Origin: Allorhodoferax sp032337135
GTDB lineage: Bacteria; Pseudomonadota; Gammaproteobacteria; Burkholderiales; Burkholderiaceae_C
Direction of reading: 5' to 3'
DNA length: 64,000 nt
NCBI RefSeq assembly: GCF_032337135.1
Contig: NZ_JAVXZZ010000005.1
Span: forward strand, 62,001-126,000
Numbering within the stretch: the first letter of the stretch is position 1; the number at the start of each line of letters is the position of its first letter. The position numbers and the translations under genes are program-made. The notes below the pieces were generated by a model. It worked only from the letters and a program-made list of their open reading frames with translations, was not told the origin of the DNA and did no database searches. Below are positions 40,816 through 49,657 of this stretch, piece by piece.

Positions 40816-41775
40816 ATGAAAAGACTCACCATGCCCGTACATTCCGGCCTGATGTTTACTCTCGGCTGCTTAGCAAGCACCGCCACTCTGGCGACTGACC
40901 CGCTAGCCGCAATCAACCTTTCCGACCCAGCAACGGTGCAATGGCGCATCGTCGGGCGCTGCATGGTTAGCCCACGTGTCGAGCACTGGATTCCCTTGGC
41001 CTGGGTCGAAACCTCACCATCCGGGCAACACTCATTCATTGACGGAACTCCTACCGCTGACGGAAAAACCAGCGTCCTGCGTTCATCCGGTCTCGAATCG
41101 TCAAACTCCGCCCGCATTCTGAACTTCACCAACAACCTCTGGAGAGCGTCAAACATTGCAAACTCTCTGCAGCAACAGGTCTGCAATGTGTGGGACGCCT
41201 CACTACAAGCACCCCCTGCATCAACATCCGCAACCGCAGACTGCGAAAGCAGCAGTGCAATTGCAGTCGGACTAAAACAGTTTGACGACCTCTTTCGCTC
41301 GGTGACCACCCCGCTCATGACCCTCGCATACGACAGCACCCGCGATAGCGGATGGACAAGTGGGTGTCGCGACAAGACCTTGATGGAGCAGGCCACAGCT
41401 TCAAACATGCGCTGTGATACAGAAATGCTTTCACCCGATCTACAACCAGGCGGCGCAGCGGCCAGTGCTGCCGCCACCAAGTATTGCGTTGGACGATGGG
41501 GATCACTCATCCCCCGCCAGTCTCGGGAAATAGGACTGACTGGTCCCGCAGCCAGCGCCAAGTCAGCGTATCGAGCCATGTCGACAGCGCGAAACCATCT
41601 CAACAGATTCCCCTACCCGGTAGACACCGCCGGCAAGATGCAACTCGCCGCTCCAAACCCAAGCCCGTCATTTACACCTGGAGATCGCCCATTGCCCTCC
41701 AGCATTCAACCCAACGGTGCAAAGGTATACGCCTGGATCTACTGGCGGAAAGTCACGTGCTGCGTTGGTGATTAA
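40816..41775 (+). CDS. Exported transfer-like protein (ICE PFL_4710-type, orphan)
   Basis: A 319-aa protein with a signal peptide (residues about 1-27, ending STATLA). The start of the mature part (VQWRIVGRCMVSPRVEHWIPLAWV) and the Trp/Cys C-terminus (VYAWIYWRKVTCC) resemble TraU/PFL_4710-family integrating-conjugative-element proteins. No other transfer gene is nearby. A piece of its 3' region is repeated at about 42023-42075. It may be a displaced piece of a transfer operon. Confidence 0.5.
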   Translation: MKRLTMPVHSGLMFTLGCLASTATLATDPLAAINLSDPATVQWRIVGRCMVSPRVEHWIPLAWVETSPSGQHSFIDGTPTADGKTSVLRSSGLESSNSARILNFTNNLWRASNIANSLQQQVCNVWDASLQAPPASTSATADCESSSAIAVGLKQFDDLFRSVTTPLMTLAYDSTRDSGWTSGCRDKTLMEQATASNMRCDTEMLSPDLQPGGAAASAAATKYCVGRWGSLIPRQSREIGLTGPAASAKSAYRAMSTARNHLNRFPYPVDTAGKMQLAAPNPSPSFTPGDRPLPSSIQPNGAKVYAWIYWRKVTCCVGD

Positions 41776-41788
41776 GCATCACGCTCAA

Positions 41789-41802
41789 TTGTGCCGGCAC
41801 AA
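41789..41802. repeat. parS-like palindrome, copy 1
   Basis: Perfect 14-bp palindrome TTGTGCCGGCACAA. It is one of four identical copies clustered within 534 bp upstream of parA, as expected for the site bound by the plasmid ParB. Confidence 0.75.
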
Positions 41803-41932
41803 CCATTCCAAGCGGCCTCCTCATTGCGAGTCAACGCCAGCACCATTCATCGCACCATCGCCCGCAAACAACCACACCTCCGAGAGAGGATTCACCACAC
41901 CAAGCCACGACAGGGCACCACTGAAACATCGG

Positions 41933-41946
41933 TTGTGCCGGCACAA
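41933..41946. repeat. parS-like palindrome, copy 2
   Basis: Identical TTGTGCCGGCACAA palindrome, extended to GTTGTGCCGGCACAAC here. Confidence 0.75.
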
Positions 41947-42217
41947 CCCACTCCCTCACCACCGACCACGTCAAGGGCAACAGATCCCTCATTGACCTCA
42001 GAGGATCGGGTTTGTCAATCCGCTGCTAGCGCCAAGTCAGCCCATCGAGCCATGTCAACAGCGCAAAACCACCCCATCAAAGCCCCCAATCCGCTCGCCA
42101 ACTCAGGATGCGCTGCCTCCCCACCCGCACTCAACCCAGCGACCAAAGGTCTGCACCAGAATCTACATAGCGAAGTCCAAGTGCGTGCTGCGCCAACGAA
42201 TTGAACCGCATCATCAA

Positions 42218-42231
42218 TTGTGCCGGCACAA
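42218..42231. repeat. parS-like palindrome, copy 3
   Basis: Identical TTGTGCCGGCACAA palindrome in the non-coding stretch. Confidence 0.75.
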
Positions 42232-42308
42232 CTCATTTCATATTCAGACCGGAAGGCTAGTTGCAACGAGCGCCCGAGCAAGTGCCGGCCATCAGCAAAA
42301 GCCGCAAA

Positions 42309-42322
42309 TTGTGCCGGCACAA
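42309..42322. repeat. parS-like palindrome, copy 4
   Basis: Identical TTGTGCCGGCACAA palindrome, the copy nearest to parA (176 bp from its start). Confidence 0.75.
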
Positions 42323-42443
42323 CCAGCCATCTAGGCACAGAGCGAAAGAAGAGAAAAATGATCGACAGATGGTAAGGCGGTATCGAGACCTACCACACTG
42401 GATTTTGTGGTGCAAATAAACTGCTTACATGAAGATAAAAATA

Positions 42444-42497
42444 GTGACGCCCTGGAGAGTAATGACTATACTTTGCAGTTCATATGGAGGTTAAGTC
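42444..42497 (+). promoter_or_regulatory. parA promoter and ribosome binding site
   Basis: GTGACG (42444-42449), 17-bp spacer, TATACT (42467-42472), then ATGGAGG before ATG 42498. Confidence 0.6.
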
Positions 42498-43157
42498 ATG
42501 ATCATCTTGGTAGGAAATGGGAAAGGCGGCGTCGGAAAGTCTCGCCTTGCAATTCACCTGGCGGCCCTGGCTGTCGCCGAAGGCGTGGACACTGCGTTGC
42601 TTGATACCGACGTGATTCAGGGATCGTCTGCTTCGTGGTCGCGTATCAGAAACGAGGAGGGGATTTCGCCCAACGTTCCGGTGATGCTCCTGCCGCAAAA
42701 CCCACTCGTTGAATTGGCTAGTCTCTCCAACAAATACGATTTGGTAGTTGTTGACATCGGCGCACAAAACTACAAAACCATGGTTGAGTGCGCTGCCGTG
42801 AGTGATCTCGTCCTGGTTCCTTGCGGCAATGATCAGCAGGAGATGGAAGCGACCATGCTCGTCTTCAAACACCTTGAATCGATAGGCCCCAAACACAAAA
42901 GCGGTAAGGTGCCAGCCTACGCCGTACTCAGCAGGGTAAGCAGCAATGAAAAGGCGAAATCCACACAGGATTTGCGCGAAGTCTTCGAGAGTAGCGGAAT
43001 CCCCGTGTTGAAACAGGTGCTTCCTTCACGCACCGCATGGGGCGCAACGGGCAAGACTGGCCGAGCACTGCACGAACTTCGAGGTAAAGACAAGTCCGAC
43101 AAAGCGACCGCAGAAATGCGTGCGTTGTATGAAGAGGTCAAAGAACTTGCAAACTAA
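42498..43157 (+). CDS. parA: ParA partition ATPase (type Ib)
   Basis: A 219-aa protein. Residues 7-15 (NGKGGVGKS) are the deviant Walker A of ParA/MinD ATPases; VVVDIGAQ is the Walker B-type segment. The small size and lack of an N-terminal HTH indicate type Ib, in which ParB usually represses the operon. It binds DNA non-specifically with ATP and is stimulated by ParB bound at parS. parB follows 11 bp downstream and the parS-like sites are upstream. Confidence 0.9.
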   Translation: MIILVGNGKGGVGKSRLAIHLAALAVAEGVDTALLDTDVIQGSSASWSRIRNEEGISPNVPVMLLPQNPLVELASLSNKYDLVVVDIGAQNYKTMVECAAVSDLVLVPCGNDQQEMEATMLVFKHLESIGPKHKSGKVPAYAVLSRVSSNEKAKSTQDLREVFESSGIPVLKQVLPSRTAWGATGKTGRALHELRGKDKSDKATAEMRALYEEVKELAN

Positions 43158-43168
43158 ACGGGGAATTT

Positions 43169-44131
43169 ATGGTAACAAAGTTTCGTCGAACCCCCATTGA
43201 CATAACAAGTCTCGGGGCAATCGCACACGCAGCACAAGGCGTTCCGGCCGGTGTGACGGAGGCAATCGCACAACTAAGTAAACCGCCCGCCCCAACCACG
43301 ACAGTCAGCAATCCAGTACTGTCCTACGTGGTCGGGCAGGTGTACGACGTGCCACTGCATCTGATCGAATCAAACCCTCTCAATCCACGTGTTCTGTATC
43401 CAGCCCAGGACGTGGATGCGATGACGGTGCTTCTCCGCGAGGACGGCCAGCGTATCAGCGCCACCGGTTACGTCGGAGACAATGGGACAGTTGTACTGAT
43501 CGAAGGAGAGACGCGACTGCGGGCATCGCGTGCTGGTGATCGCCGCACCCTCAGAATTGAAATCAAACCCAAGCCAGCGGACGAGAAAGCGCTATACGAG
43601 GAGGCTCGCTCAGCCAACATCGACAGGCGCAACCAAACACCCCTGGACGATGGAATCAAGTGGAACGACCTGATCAATGTTCGCCGCATCTACTCATCGC
43701 AGAAGGAACTGGCTGAACGATTGGGCATTGAGGAAGATGTTGTCAGTCGATCCATCTCGCTCACACGGTTGAGTCCCCGCGTCTTGAATACGGTGGCCGA
43801 GTACCCAGACATGCTCAATCTGCGAATGCTCATCGCGATACGGACTTTCTGGGAGGCGACAGGAGACGAAGACACACTGGAGCTCATTGCCGAGATTGCA
43901 AAAAACGGTCTGGGCTCCCGCGATGTCATGGCTCGGGCCAAGACTGCGAAGAACGAACCCACCCGCAAGCCACGTTCTGCTTCCGAGGAGGTCAAGTACC
44001 TTTCGGGGAAGGGCGTTCTGAAATCATTCCCTGATCGTGTGGAGCTATCAATCACAGGCCTAAAGCCTGAACATGTACCAGCACTGACCGAAACGATCCG
44101 TCGAGCGATTGCTGAGCAAGGGTCGATATAG
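43169..44131 (+). CDS. parB: ParB partition protein
   Basis: A 320-aa protein. The ParB/Srx domain lies at about 55-160 (VPLHLIESNPLNPR, then IEGETRLRASRAG, then ANIDRRNQTPLDDG), followed by the HTH part (SSQKELAERLGIEEDVVSRSI). GGGGAA precedes ATG. It should bind the four upstream palindromes. The last ~60 residues (YLSGKGVLKSFPDRVELSIT) may be the dimerisation domain. This is the partition ParB and is not adjacent to the PRTRC cassette. Confidence 0.9.
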   Translation: MVTKFRRTPIDITSLGAIAHAAQGVPAGVTEAIAQLSKPPAPTTTVSNPVLSYVVGQVYDVPLHLIESNPLNPRVLYPAQDVDAMTVLLREDGQRISATGYVGDNGTVVLIEGETRLRASRAGDRRTLRIEIKPKPADEKALYEEARSANIDRRNQTPLDDGIKWNDLINVRRIYSSQKELAERLGIEEDVVSRSISLTRLSPRVLNTVAEYPDMLNLRMLIAIRTFWEATGDEDTLELIAEIAKNGLGSRDVMARAKTAKNEPTRKPRSASEEVKYLSGKGVLKSFPDRVELSITGLKPEHVPALTETIRRAIAEQGSI

Positions 44132-45330
44132 CGCCTTGACCAAATCGGCCTGGAGCATTTCATCCAGGTTCTTTGTTGTCCAATCAGATATGCCCGCTCC
44201 AGCGGGCATTCTTTTGTGGCATTGCTGCGATAGGTGGAAGATGCGTTGAACTCAAACGCCAAAGTAGCCATTTATGGGGGCGTCGCTGCAGTTGGACAAA
44301 CAGAAAGACAAAAATCCCCAGTGTCGATGCAACGAAACGGCTGAATTGGCCACAAGGTTGCTGATGGACCATGCCCTAACGCGTTCTGGACAGCACACGA
44401 CTGATTCGTCGTCCCATAGCCTTCCACCTATAGCGCTTCCCACAAATGGTAACTTGCGCCAACAGTGCTAAGAAGTCGACTGCACACAACCCTTACACCG
44501 CGACCAGGTTGAAGCACATCAAGCACCGCGACCAAGCCGGAGCCCCCCCACAAAAGGTCACCTAAGCCCAATCCCATAGACAGTAACCTTCGAAGCTGCA
44601 GTTGACAAAGCGTCGCCCCATAGCTGGTCACCCACTTTTCACAGCAACAGAACACCATCCCATAAAGAGACACCTATGAGAGTGAGACCAGCGGTACCGC
44701 AAGAATTTGCAACCCGAAAGCGCCCCATAAACAGTCACCCAAGGCGGGCAATCAACACGACATTCCCCATAAGCTTCCACCTTAGTCGGGCATTCAAGCA
44801 CCTATGGCGGCCCAAACAATCCCATGAACGTACACCAAAAGCACCATGGGGAATCCAAACACTCCCATTAGTGGTCACCTAAAGCCCTCTACCTCGAATC
44901 TGCGCCGCTTCTTAATCGAATACGCCTCAAAGCAGGGCGCGGCAGGGCCCCATAGAAGTCCACCAATTCCGACTTCAAAAAAGACCGTCCCCATAGATGG
45001 TCACCAATGAGAATTCCCATAAACCAGCACCTCAATCCCAAATCCACACACCCCATTCCCCACAGCTTTCCACCTAGGCCCCAAATCCACATACCAGTCA
45101 ACCCAGATACAGTCACCTCAGCCCCCATAAACCAACACCGAAGTGCCGCTAAGTCCTTGTCGCGTCTGGACTTTTTTCACCCCAAAGGTATTAAAGCGAT
45201 GAAAGTGTCTATAAAGACACAAAGGCGATGACGCTCCTTCGTGTCCCCAAATGCCAACGCAATTAAGTCTTGGCAAACAAAGGGAAAGGCATCAAAATAC
45301 TTTCCACCATTCCACTTATTCACCATTCCA
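44132..45330. other. Origin region (oriV) with iterons
   Basis: About 1.2 kb without a credible gene. It contains 17 degenerate direct repeats of about 17 bp (consensus CCCATAnAnnGTCACCT; one is inverted at 44262-44278). Spacings cluster at 22, 26 and 41-44 bp, close to whole helical turns, which suits cooperative Rep binding. Candidate promoter boxes for rep lie near 45190-45230. Short frames on both strands here are shadows of the repeats. Confidence 0.75.
44413..45140 (+). repeat. Iteron array, 16 direct copies
   Basis: Copies start at 44413, 44439, 44547, 44573, 44617, 44659, 44724, 44766, 44821, 44864, 44949, 44990, 45016, 45059, 45102 and 45124; each begins CCCA (mostly CCCATA) and most end CACCT or close variants. 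Good examples are CCCATAAACAGTCACCC (44724) and CCCATAGATGGTCACCA (44990). An inverted copy lies at 44262-44278. Confidence 0.8.
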
Positions 45331-46647
45331 CCTGTGGCAACCAAGCGCAAAACCCAAAATAGTTCCGCTGGCCAAGTGTCGCTGTTCCAGGCCACTGAAG
45401 TGCCCGAGCCATTCCGAAAAGCAGTGCAGGTTGTTCACAGCAAGCCACACGTGCAAATGTCGCTGATGGAACGCAAGATCAGCAACTCCTGGATCAAGAA
45501 CGCCCTGGACCGGAAGCCCGATGAAGAGGGGTGGTGGTATATCAGCGTCTCGCACATGGGTGAGCAAATTGGGTTCGATTCAAACAACGTTGGATACCTC
45601 AAGGAGGTGTCACGCCGCGTGATGTCGATCCGCTTCGAATGGGACGTCTTGGCCAAGGAAGGGAAGGGTATCGGGTGGAAGGCATCGGTCTTGTTTCCTG
45701 AGGTGGAAATCCGTGGGGACCACATCCGATACCAGGTCAGTCGGCAATTGAGAGAGCAACTACTGAACCCAACCATGTACGCCATGCTTGACATGGCGGT
45801 CGTTCGAAAGTTCAAGCGAGCACCGGCACTTGGTCTCTATGAACACTGCATCCGGTTTGAGAACATTGGGCAAACCGCTCGTATTCATTGGACCCAGTTG
45901 CGCGACATCCTCTTGGGAGAAGGTACCGATAGCAAGTCCTACCAGGACTTCAAGTACTTCAACGCCAAGGTGGTAAAGCCCGCCGTCGCCGAAATCAATG
46001 CCGTAACCGACTTCCAACTGGAAGCACACACGGCGCGCATGGGTCGCACGGTTACCGAAATATGGTTCACCATCGTCAAGATCGTTCAGAAAGACGCGGC
46101 AGAAAACATAGACTCAGCTGAAGAGCTAGCCGCTGTTGGCGAACTCATCAAGATTGGCATGCCACAGTCCGAAGCAAAGCGGCTAGTACGCCAACACGGC
46201 GTGAACTCAGTCACCGCGGCACTCGCGTACACGGAGCGCCGCGCCAATGACAAGAAGCAAACCACACTCGGTAACAAGGCCGCCTATTTCCGAGCAGCCC
46301 TCACTCAGAAGTGGGGTGTCATCGATGAGTTGACTCAGCCTGAAGTAGCAGCAAAGGCACCTCCCAAACCCAAAGCGAAGTCGCTACAGGAAGCACTGAA
46401 GGACAAACGCTCCAAGGATGCCGAAGAGTATTTCAAGGAACTCGATCCAGCCGATCAGGCAGAGTTCATTACCAAATACAACCATTCGCAAGAAATCTCC
46501 GGCCTGCGAATCAAGAACAACAAGGTGCAGAAGGGCGCTCAGACAGCGTTTTTCCGTTGGTTAGGGCAGGAAGTATGGGGCGAGCCAACCCAGGAGGAAG
46601 CACTGCAGTTCGCCACGGAAATGATCGCTGCAAGGGGGCTCCTGTAG
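45331..46647 (+). CDS. Rep_3-type replication initiator
   Basis: A 438-aa protein (468 aa if GTG 45241 is used). The duplicated winged-helix pattern of Rep_3 initiators (LMERKISNSWIKNALDR ... EQIGFDSNNVGYLKEVSRRV; then TMYAMLDMAVVRKFKRAPALGLYEHC) is clear in residues about 50-260, followed by a long helical C-terminus. GTG 45331 is preferred because iteron-like sequence fills the first 90 bases of the longer frame. It binds the upstream iterons to open the origin, and by family analogy may repress itself. Confidence 0.85.
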   Translation, partial: PVATKRKTQNSSAGQVSLFQATEVPEPFRKAVQVVHSKPHVQMSLMERKISNSWIKNALDRKPDEEGWWYISVSHMGEQIGFDSNNVGYLKEVSRRVMSIRFEWDVLAKEGKGIGWKASVLFPEVEIRGDHIRYQVSRQLREQLLNPTMYAMLDMAVVRKFKRAPALGLYEHCIRFENIGQTARIHWTQLRDILLGEGTDSKSYQDFKYFNAKVVKPAVAEINAVTDFQLEAHTARMGRTVTEIWFTIVKIVQKDAAENIDSAEELAAVGELIKIGMPQSEAKRLVRQHGVNSVTAALAYTERRANDKKQTTLGNKAAYFRAALTQKWGVIDELTQPEVAAKAPPKPKAKSLQEALKDKRSKDAEEYFKELDPADQAEFITKYNHSQEISGLRIKNNKVQKGAQTAFFRWLGQEVWGEPTQEEALQFATEMIAARGLL

Positions 46648-46700
46648 AGCACCGCGCCTGACTGCCATAGGCTGTACGCACCCCACATTGGGATGGAGGC

Positions 46701-46888
46701 TTGCACCTAGTGGGCAGATTGGTATAAACTGGCACCACTTTCTGGCTATACGCCACGCGCTTAACGCGCAACTCATACTTTCTTTCCACCCGCGCGGGAT
46801 TCCAATCCCGCCAGGGCTCGGACTCTTTTCTGTCGCTCGGGTTTTCAACACGACACACCCGCAGCAGAACGGGCAGAAGGAGTTCTAC
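46701..46888 (+). promoter_or_regulatory. ACTCATA leader 11 with promoter
   Basis: -35 TTGCAC (46701-46706), 16-bp spacer, -10 TATAAA (46723-46728), CTTTC at 46738 (gap 9). GCGCTTAACGCGC hairpin, ACTCATA at 46771-46777, then hairpin GCGGGAT-TCCA-ATCCCGC. AAGGAG precedes ATG 46889. Confidence 0.7.
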
Positions 46889-47095
46889 ATGTCTCTCTCA
46901 GCAGTCGCAGCTATGGACATCAAGTCCACTACTGCAGCCATTCGCTCGTACAACATTGATGTACGTGGCGATCAGAAGTCAGCATTGCGCTTTCTGTCCA
47001 ATCTCCGCATGGAGTGCGAGCAAAAACGCATGGCATGGCAGGTCTACAACGCTGTAAAGCGCGAGGCCAAAAAAGCAGGACTCATCCCCCGGTGA
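46889..47095 (+). CDS. Hypothetical protein (68 aa)
   Basis: ATG 46889 follows AAGGAG at the end of leader 11. A basic helical protein (SALRFLSNLRMECEQKRMAW). No family recognised. Short genes follow closely, suggesting one unit up to the terminator at 47772. Confidence 0.6.
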   Translation: MSLSAVAAMDIKSTTAAIRSYNIDVRGDQKSALRFLSNLRMECEQKRMAWQVYNAVKREAKKAGLIPR

Positions 47096-47142
47096 GCTCT
47101 GTTTTCTCTCTTCATTTTTTTCCACATCGAAAGGAGCCCATC

Positions 47143-47247
47143 ATGGGTTTGGTTATCTGCGCTATCGCCGTTTCGGGTTTCGCTCTGGGCATGTCTGTCG
47201 TCAAGGCAGGTCGTCGTCTGGGTGTTCCTGGTTTCGCAACAAACTGA
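47143..47247 (+). CDS. Small membrane peptide (34 aa)
   Basis: ATG 47143 has AAGGAG. The peptide is one hydrophobic helix (LVICAIAVSGFALGMSVV) and a short basic tail (KAGRRLG). Too short for typical calling but well placed between coupled genes. Confidence 0.5.
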   Translation: MGLVICAIAVSGFALGMSVVKAGRRLGVPGFATN

Positions 47248-47259
47248 GCTGAGGCCAAA

Positions 47260-47757
47260 ATGATTCACGTCGTTTTGACCTTCATATCGCTCATTCTCGG
47301 AGCGCTGGCAGCAATGTCAGCCGCTCCGGGTTTTTGGACCGGATGTTTCGTTGGTGCCGTCATGGCAACCAGCGGGCTGAAGTGGGCCAAGCATCTCTGG
47401 ACTGAGGCTCAAAAAGCCCAGCTCATGAAAGAAATGCAACTTGCTGCGCGGGAAGCCGCGCTGGCAAAAAGCATTGCCAAGATGGAGGCTGAGAAAGCCG
47501 CTGCCGCGCAAGCACCTCAGGCCTCACAGCCCACGGTGCCAGCACCGGTGGTGGTTCCCCCGCCCCCCCCACCACCTGTCGCCGCGCAAGCTGCAACAGT
47601 CCCTGCGCCTTCGGCCCCGTCGCGACCATCAACGGTCACGCCGAAGCCGGGGCCTCAACCACTTCCTGATAGCCATTTCACAGTGCCGGATTTGATCTGG
47701 CCGAAGATTGAAAAGGGAACAGGTACAGGGCCAGCCTTTGCTGCACCCCCAAACTAA
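47260..47757 (+). CDS. Membrane protein with proline-rich tail (165 aa)
   Basis: Two hydrophobic helices at the N-terminus (about 3-22 and 25-43), then a coiled-coil-like charged helix (EAQKAQLMKEMQLAAREAAL) and a long Pro/Ala-rich tail including seven consecutive Pro. It may span the inner membrane and reach into the periplasm or cytoplasm. Role unknown. Confidence 0.6.
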   Translation: MIHVVLTFISLILGALAAMSAAPGFWTGCFVGAVMATSGLKWAKHLWTEAQKAQLMKEMQLAAREAALAKSIAKMEAEKAAAAQAPQASQPTVPAPVVVPPPPPPPVAAQAATVPAPSAPSRPSTVTPKPGPQPLPDSHFTVPDLIWPKIEKGTGTGPAFAAPPN

Positions 47758-47771
47758 CCGTCGAAAGACAT

Positions 47772-47797
47772 AAGGCCGCGAAAGCGGCCTTTTTTTT
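47772..47797 (+). terminator. Intrinsic terminator
   Basis: AAGGCCGC/GCGGCCTT stem plus eight T after the membrane-protein gene. Confidence 0.8.
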
Positions 47798-47819
47798 AGC
47801 TATAGATAGGAGAGCAACC

Positions 47820-48821
47820 ATGTCCGAATCTATGACGCACGGAACGCCATTGATGGCCCTACACGGGTCCGTCATGCGTCATGACGTAGGGACGTTGTCG
47901 TTGTCCAGTCAGTTGCCCGTGTTGATCGATCACGACTACCCAGTCATGGTCAATCCGCACATCTTTGGCGGCTTGCTGGACATCGGGATCACAGAGATCC
48001 AGTCCCAAAAGAACGGCCTCAGTATCAAGACCACAACTGGCTTGCATGCAAAGCTACCGGTGATCCCTGACCCGCATCGTGTCATGGAGCTACGGCTCAG
48101 CGAGGGCGGCTCCGCAGTCGATCCAGAAGAGTTTGCGGCCTGGCTCAAACAGGCTGTCACCATCAGCAAAGCGATCAGTCGGCATGCAGGTTCTGCCTAC
48201 ACCTACCGATCCAACGTGTTTGTGTTCAATTCCAGTGTAATGGTCGCCGCCCGCCTCAAGAAGGGCTGGCCGGTACCCTGTACTGCGAATCCACGCTTGC
48301 TCGCGAGCATCCTGGCTCATACTGCAGCCGACCCGGTCAAAGCCGCCATCTGCGCTGAAAGCGAAGTGTTGGTGAAGACCGCATCTGGCAAAGTGCTGCG
48401 AGCGGAATCCGCCGAGAGTCAGTTGCCCAACCAGCCGGTCGACATGCTCGCGCGCTACAAAACGCACACTGCTGTTGCCATTCAAACCATTCCTGCTCAA
48501 GACCTCTGCAAGGCGGCGATACAGCTGCGCTGCATTGCCGAAGCATTTGGCAAGTCAGTCGCAGGAGCGGATGTCAAGATGGCTGCAGATGCCAGCGGAG
48601 TGACTGTGCAACTCCAGGACAACAAGATTCACTTTCCATGCGATGGGTGGACTCTTGGGAAACTGGATGTACCGTTGCAGTCGTTCATCACGCTGAGTGC
48701 CATACCAACTGACTGCGACGAAGTTCACGTCGTTAGTGCCCCCCATACAGGGTCACCTTCGCCGCTGATCTTTCGTGCGGGCAACCTGTCGTTTTTCATG
48801 GCTGCGGCTGCAAGAGGGTAG
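47820..48821 (+). CDS. Sliding-clamp-like protein (divergent, 333 aa)
   Basis: No close family is recognised by name, but the pattern follows DNA polymerase III beta clamps: VNPHIFGGLLDIGITEIQ with KNGLSIKTTTGLHAKLPVIP in the first domain (compare the clamp segment ...KSRFTLPTVPA of the 53395 gene), and the C-terminal end SPLIFRAGNLSFFMAA like the clamp's last strand. It is shorter than the three-domain clamp (~366 aa), so a domain may be reduced. Inference only; a clamp-like partner of the plasmid replisome is plausible. TAGGAG precedes ATG. Confidence 0.5.
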   Translation: MSESMTHGTPLMALHGSVMRHDVGTLSLSSQLPVLIDHDYPVMVNPHIFGGLLDIGITEIQSQKNGLSIKTTTGLHAKLPVIPDPHRVMELRLSEGGSAVDPEEFAAWLKQAVTISKAISRHAGSAYTYRSNVFVFNSSVMVAARLKKGWPVPCTANPRLLASILAHTAADPVKAAICAESEVLVKTASGKVLRAESAESQLPNQPVDMLARYKTHTAVAIQTIPAQDLCKAAIQLRCIAEAFGKSVAGADVKMAADASGVTVQLQDNKIHFPCDGWTLGKLDVPLQSFITLSAIPTDCDEVHVVSAPHTGSPSPLIFRAGNLSFFMAAAARG

Positions 48822-48825
48822 TGTG

Positions 48826-49122
48826 ATGCTTCAACTCTTCAACACCGCACCAGAGAACGATCACAAGGTAAAGCCGACACCATCCGACCCGCACACATCC
48901 TTTCGGGATCTGCAGGGCCAGGACGTGGTGTTGTTTGCCAACACCATCTACGAAAGCAACCTTGCCCGACTCATGTCGGACCCGTCAGATGCCGAGGCTG
49001 TGGCCTGGTTGATGTCGGATGAACGCAGCCAACTGTCGTTTCTGCATTGTTGCGAAATTTTCAACATTGATCCCGACGCGGTACGTGCGTCGATCCCTTT
49101 ACCAAGAAGGAAAACCACATGA
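48826..49122 (+). CDS. Hypothetical protein (98 aa)
   Basis: ATG 48826 lies 4 nt after the previous stop. An acidic helical protein (DPSDAEAVAWLMSDERSQLS ... LHCCEIFNIDPDAV). Its stop overlaps the SSB-like gene start. No family recognised; the location suggests DNA metabolism. Confidence 0.55.
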   Translation: MLQLFNTAPENDHKVKPTPSDPHTSFRDLQGQDVVLFANTIYESNLARLMSDPSDAEAVAWLMSDERSQLSFLHCCEIFNIDPDAVRASIPLPRRKTT

Positions 49123-49643
49123 GTAATCACATTGAATTGCGCGGCGTCATCACCCACGTCGCTTTGCGGGCAACCAGCCTGTTCATGACCGTTCGCGAAG
49201 AGACGCGCGCCGGCAGCCAATTCAAAGGCTCCCTGCACACCGTCAAGGCCTACTATCCCAAGGGTTCCAATGAACCGCCGGAGATGTGGGCGCAAAAGCT
49301 GCAGCACTTTGAGGCAGGCATGACAGTGATTGTCCAAGGTAAGCAGTCGTTCGAAAGGGAGACACGACTGGACCCCGCGTCCCAAGAGTGGGTGCCGGTG
49401 CGTCATCCAGTGGATGATCGAGACCTGTACTCACCCTTTATCTGGGTCACTCAGATCGACGCACTGTTTGATCCGGCGATACACACCAAGCGCAGTCAGC
49501 AACAGGCGGCGCAACCTGCTCAACGTGCTGCAAGTCAGCCAGCCGCAGCGGTTCCACCGGCCCGTCAGCAAACGCGGGCACCAACATCGCTGCCCGATGA
49601 CGATTTGCCACCGATGCCTGGTAGTGAAGTAGCCTGGAACTAG
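49119..49643 (+). CDS. OB-fold/SSB-like protein (174 aa)
   Basis: The first 110 residues have OB-fold character (IELRGVITHVALRATSLFMTV ... YYPKGSNEPPEMW ... GMTVIVQGKQSFERE), followed by a Gln/Pro/Ala linker and an acidic end (DDDLPPMPG), the layout of SSB proteins with an acidic C-terminal tip. It probably binds single-stranded DNA during plasmid replication or recombination. Divergence from true SSB is large, so the assignment is moderate. Confidence 0.6.
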   Translation: MSNHIELRGVITHVALRATSLFMTVREETRAGSQFKGSLHTVKAYYPKGSNEPPEMWAQKLQHFEAGMTVIVQGKQSFERETRLDPASQEWVPVRHPVDDRDLYSPFIWVTQIDALFDPAIHTKRSQQQAAQPAQRAASQPAAAVPPARQQTRAPTSLPDDDLPPMPGSEVAWN

Positions 49644-49657
49644 ACAGGATACGAATC

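Larger units (their letters stand above)
41776..42466. other. Gap between transfer-like gene and parA: centromere-like region
   Basis: About 690 bp without a credible gene. It holds four copies of the palindrome TTGTGCCGGCACAA (listed separately) and an imperfect copy, at about 42023-42075, of 41548-41600 from inside the 40816 gene. The frame 41791-42204 is Thr/Pro-rich and crosses two palindromes, so it is not called. Confidence 0.6.

Noticed and set aside
41791..42204. 137-aa plus-strand ORF
   Set aside because: Low-complexity, crosses two parS-like palindromes and contains a partial duplication of the upstream gene.
44428..45128. Minus- and plus-strand ORFs over the iteron region
   Set aside because: The frames are formed by repeats (Trp/Gly- or Pro-rich translations) and have no ribosome binding sites; the DNA is better explained as oriV.
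44413..45140. CRISPR-like array
   Set aside because: Repeats are only ~17 bp, degenerate, and irregularly spaced; no cas genes nearby. They fit Rep iterons.
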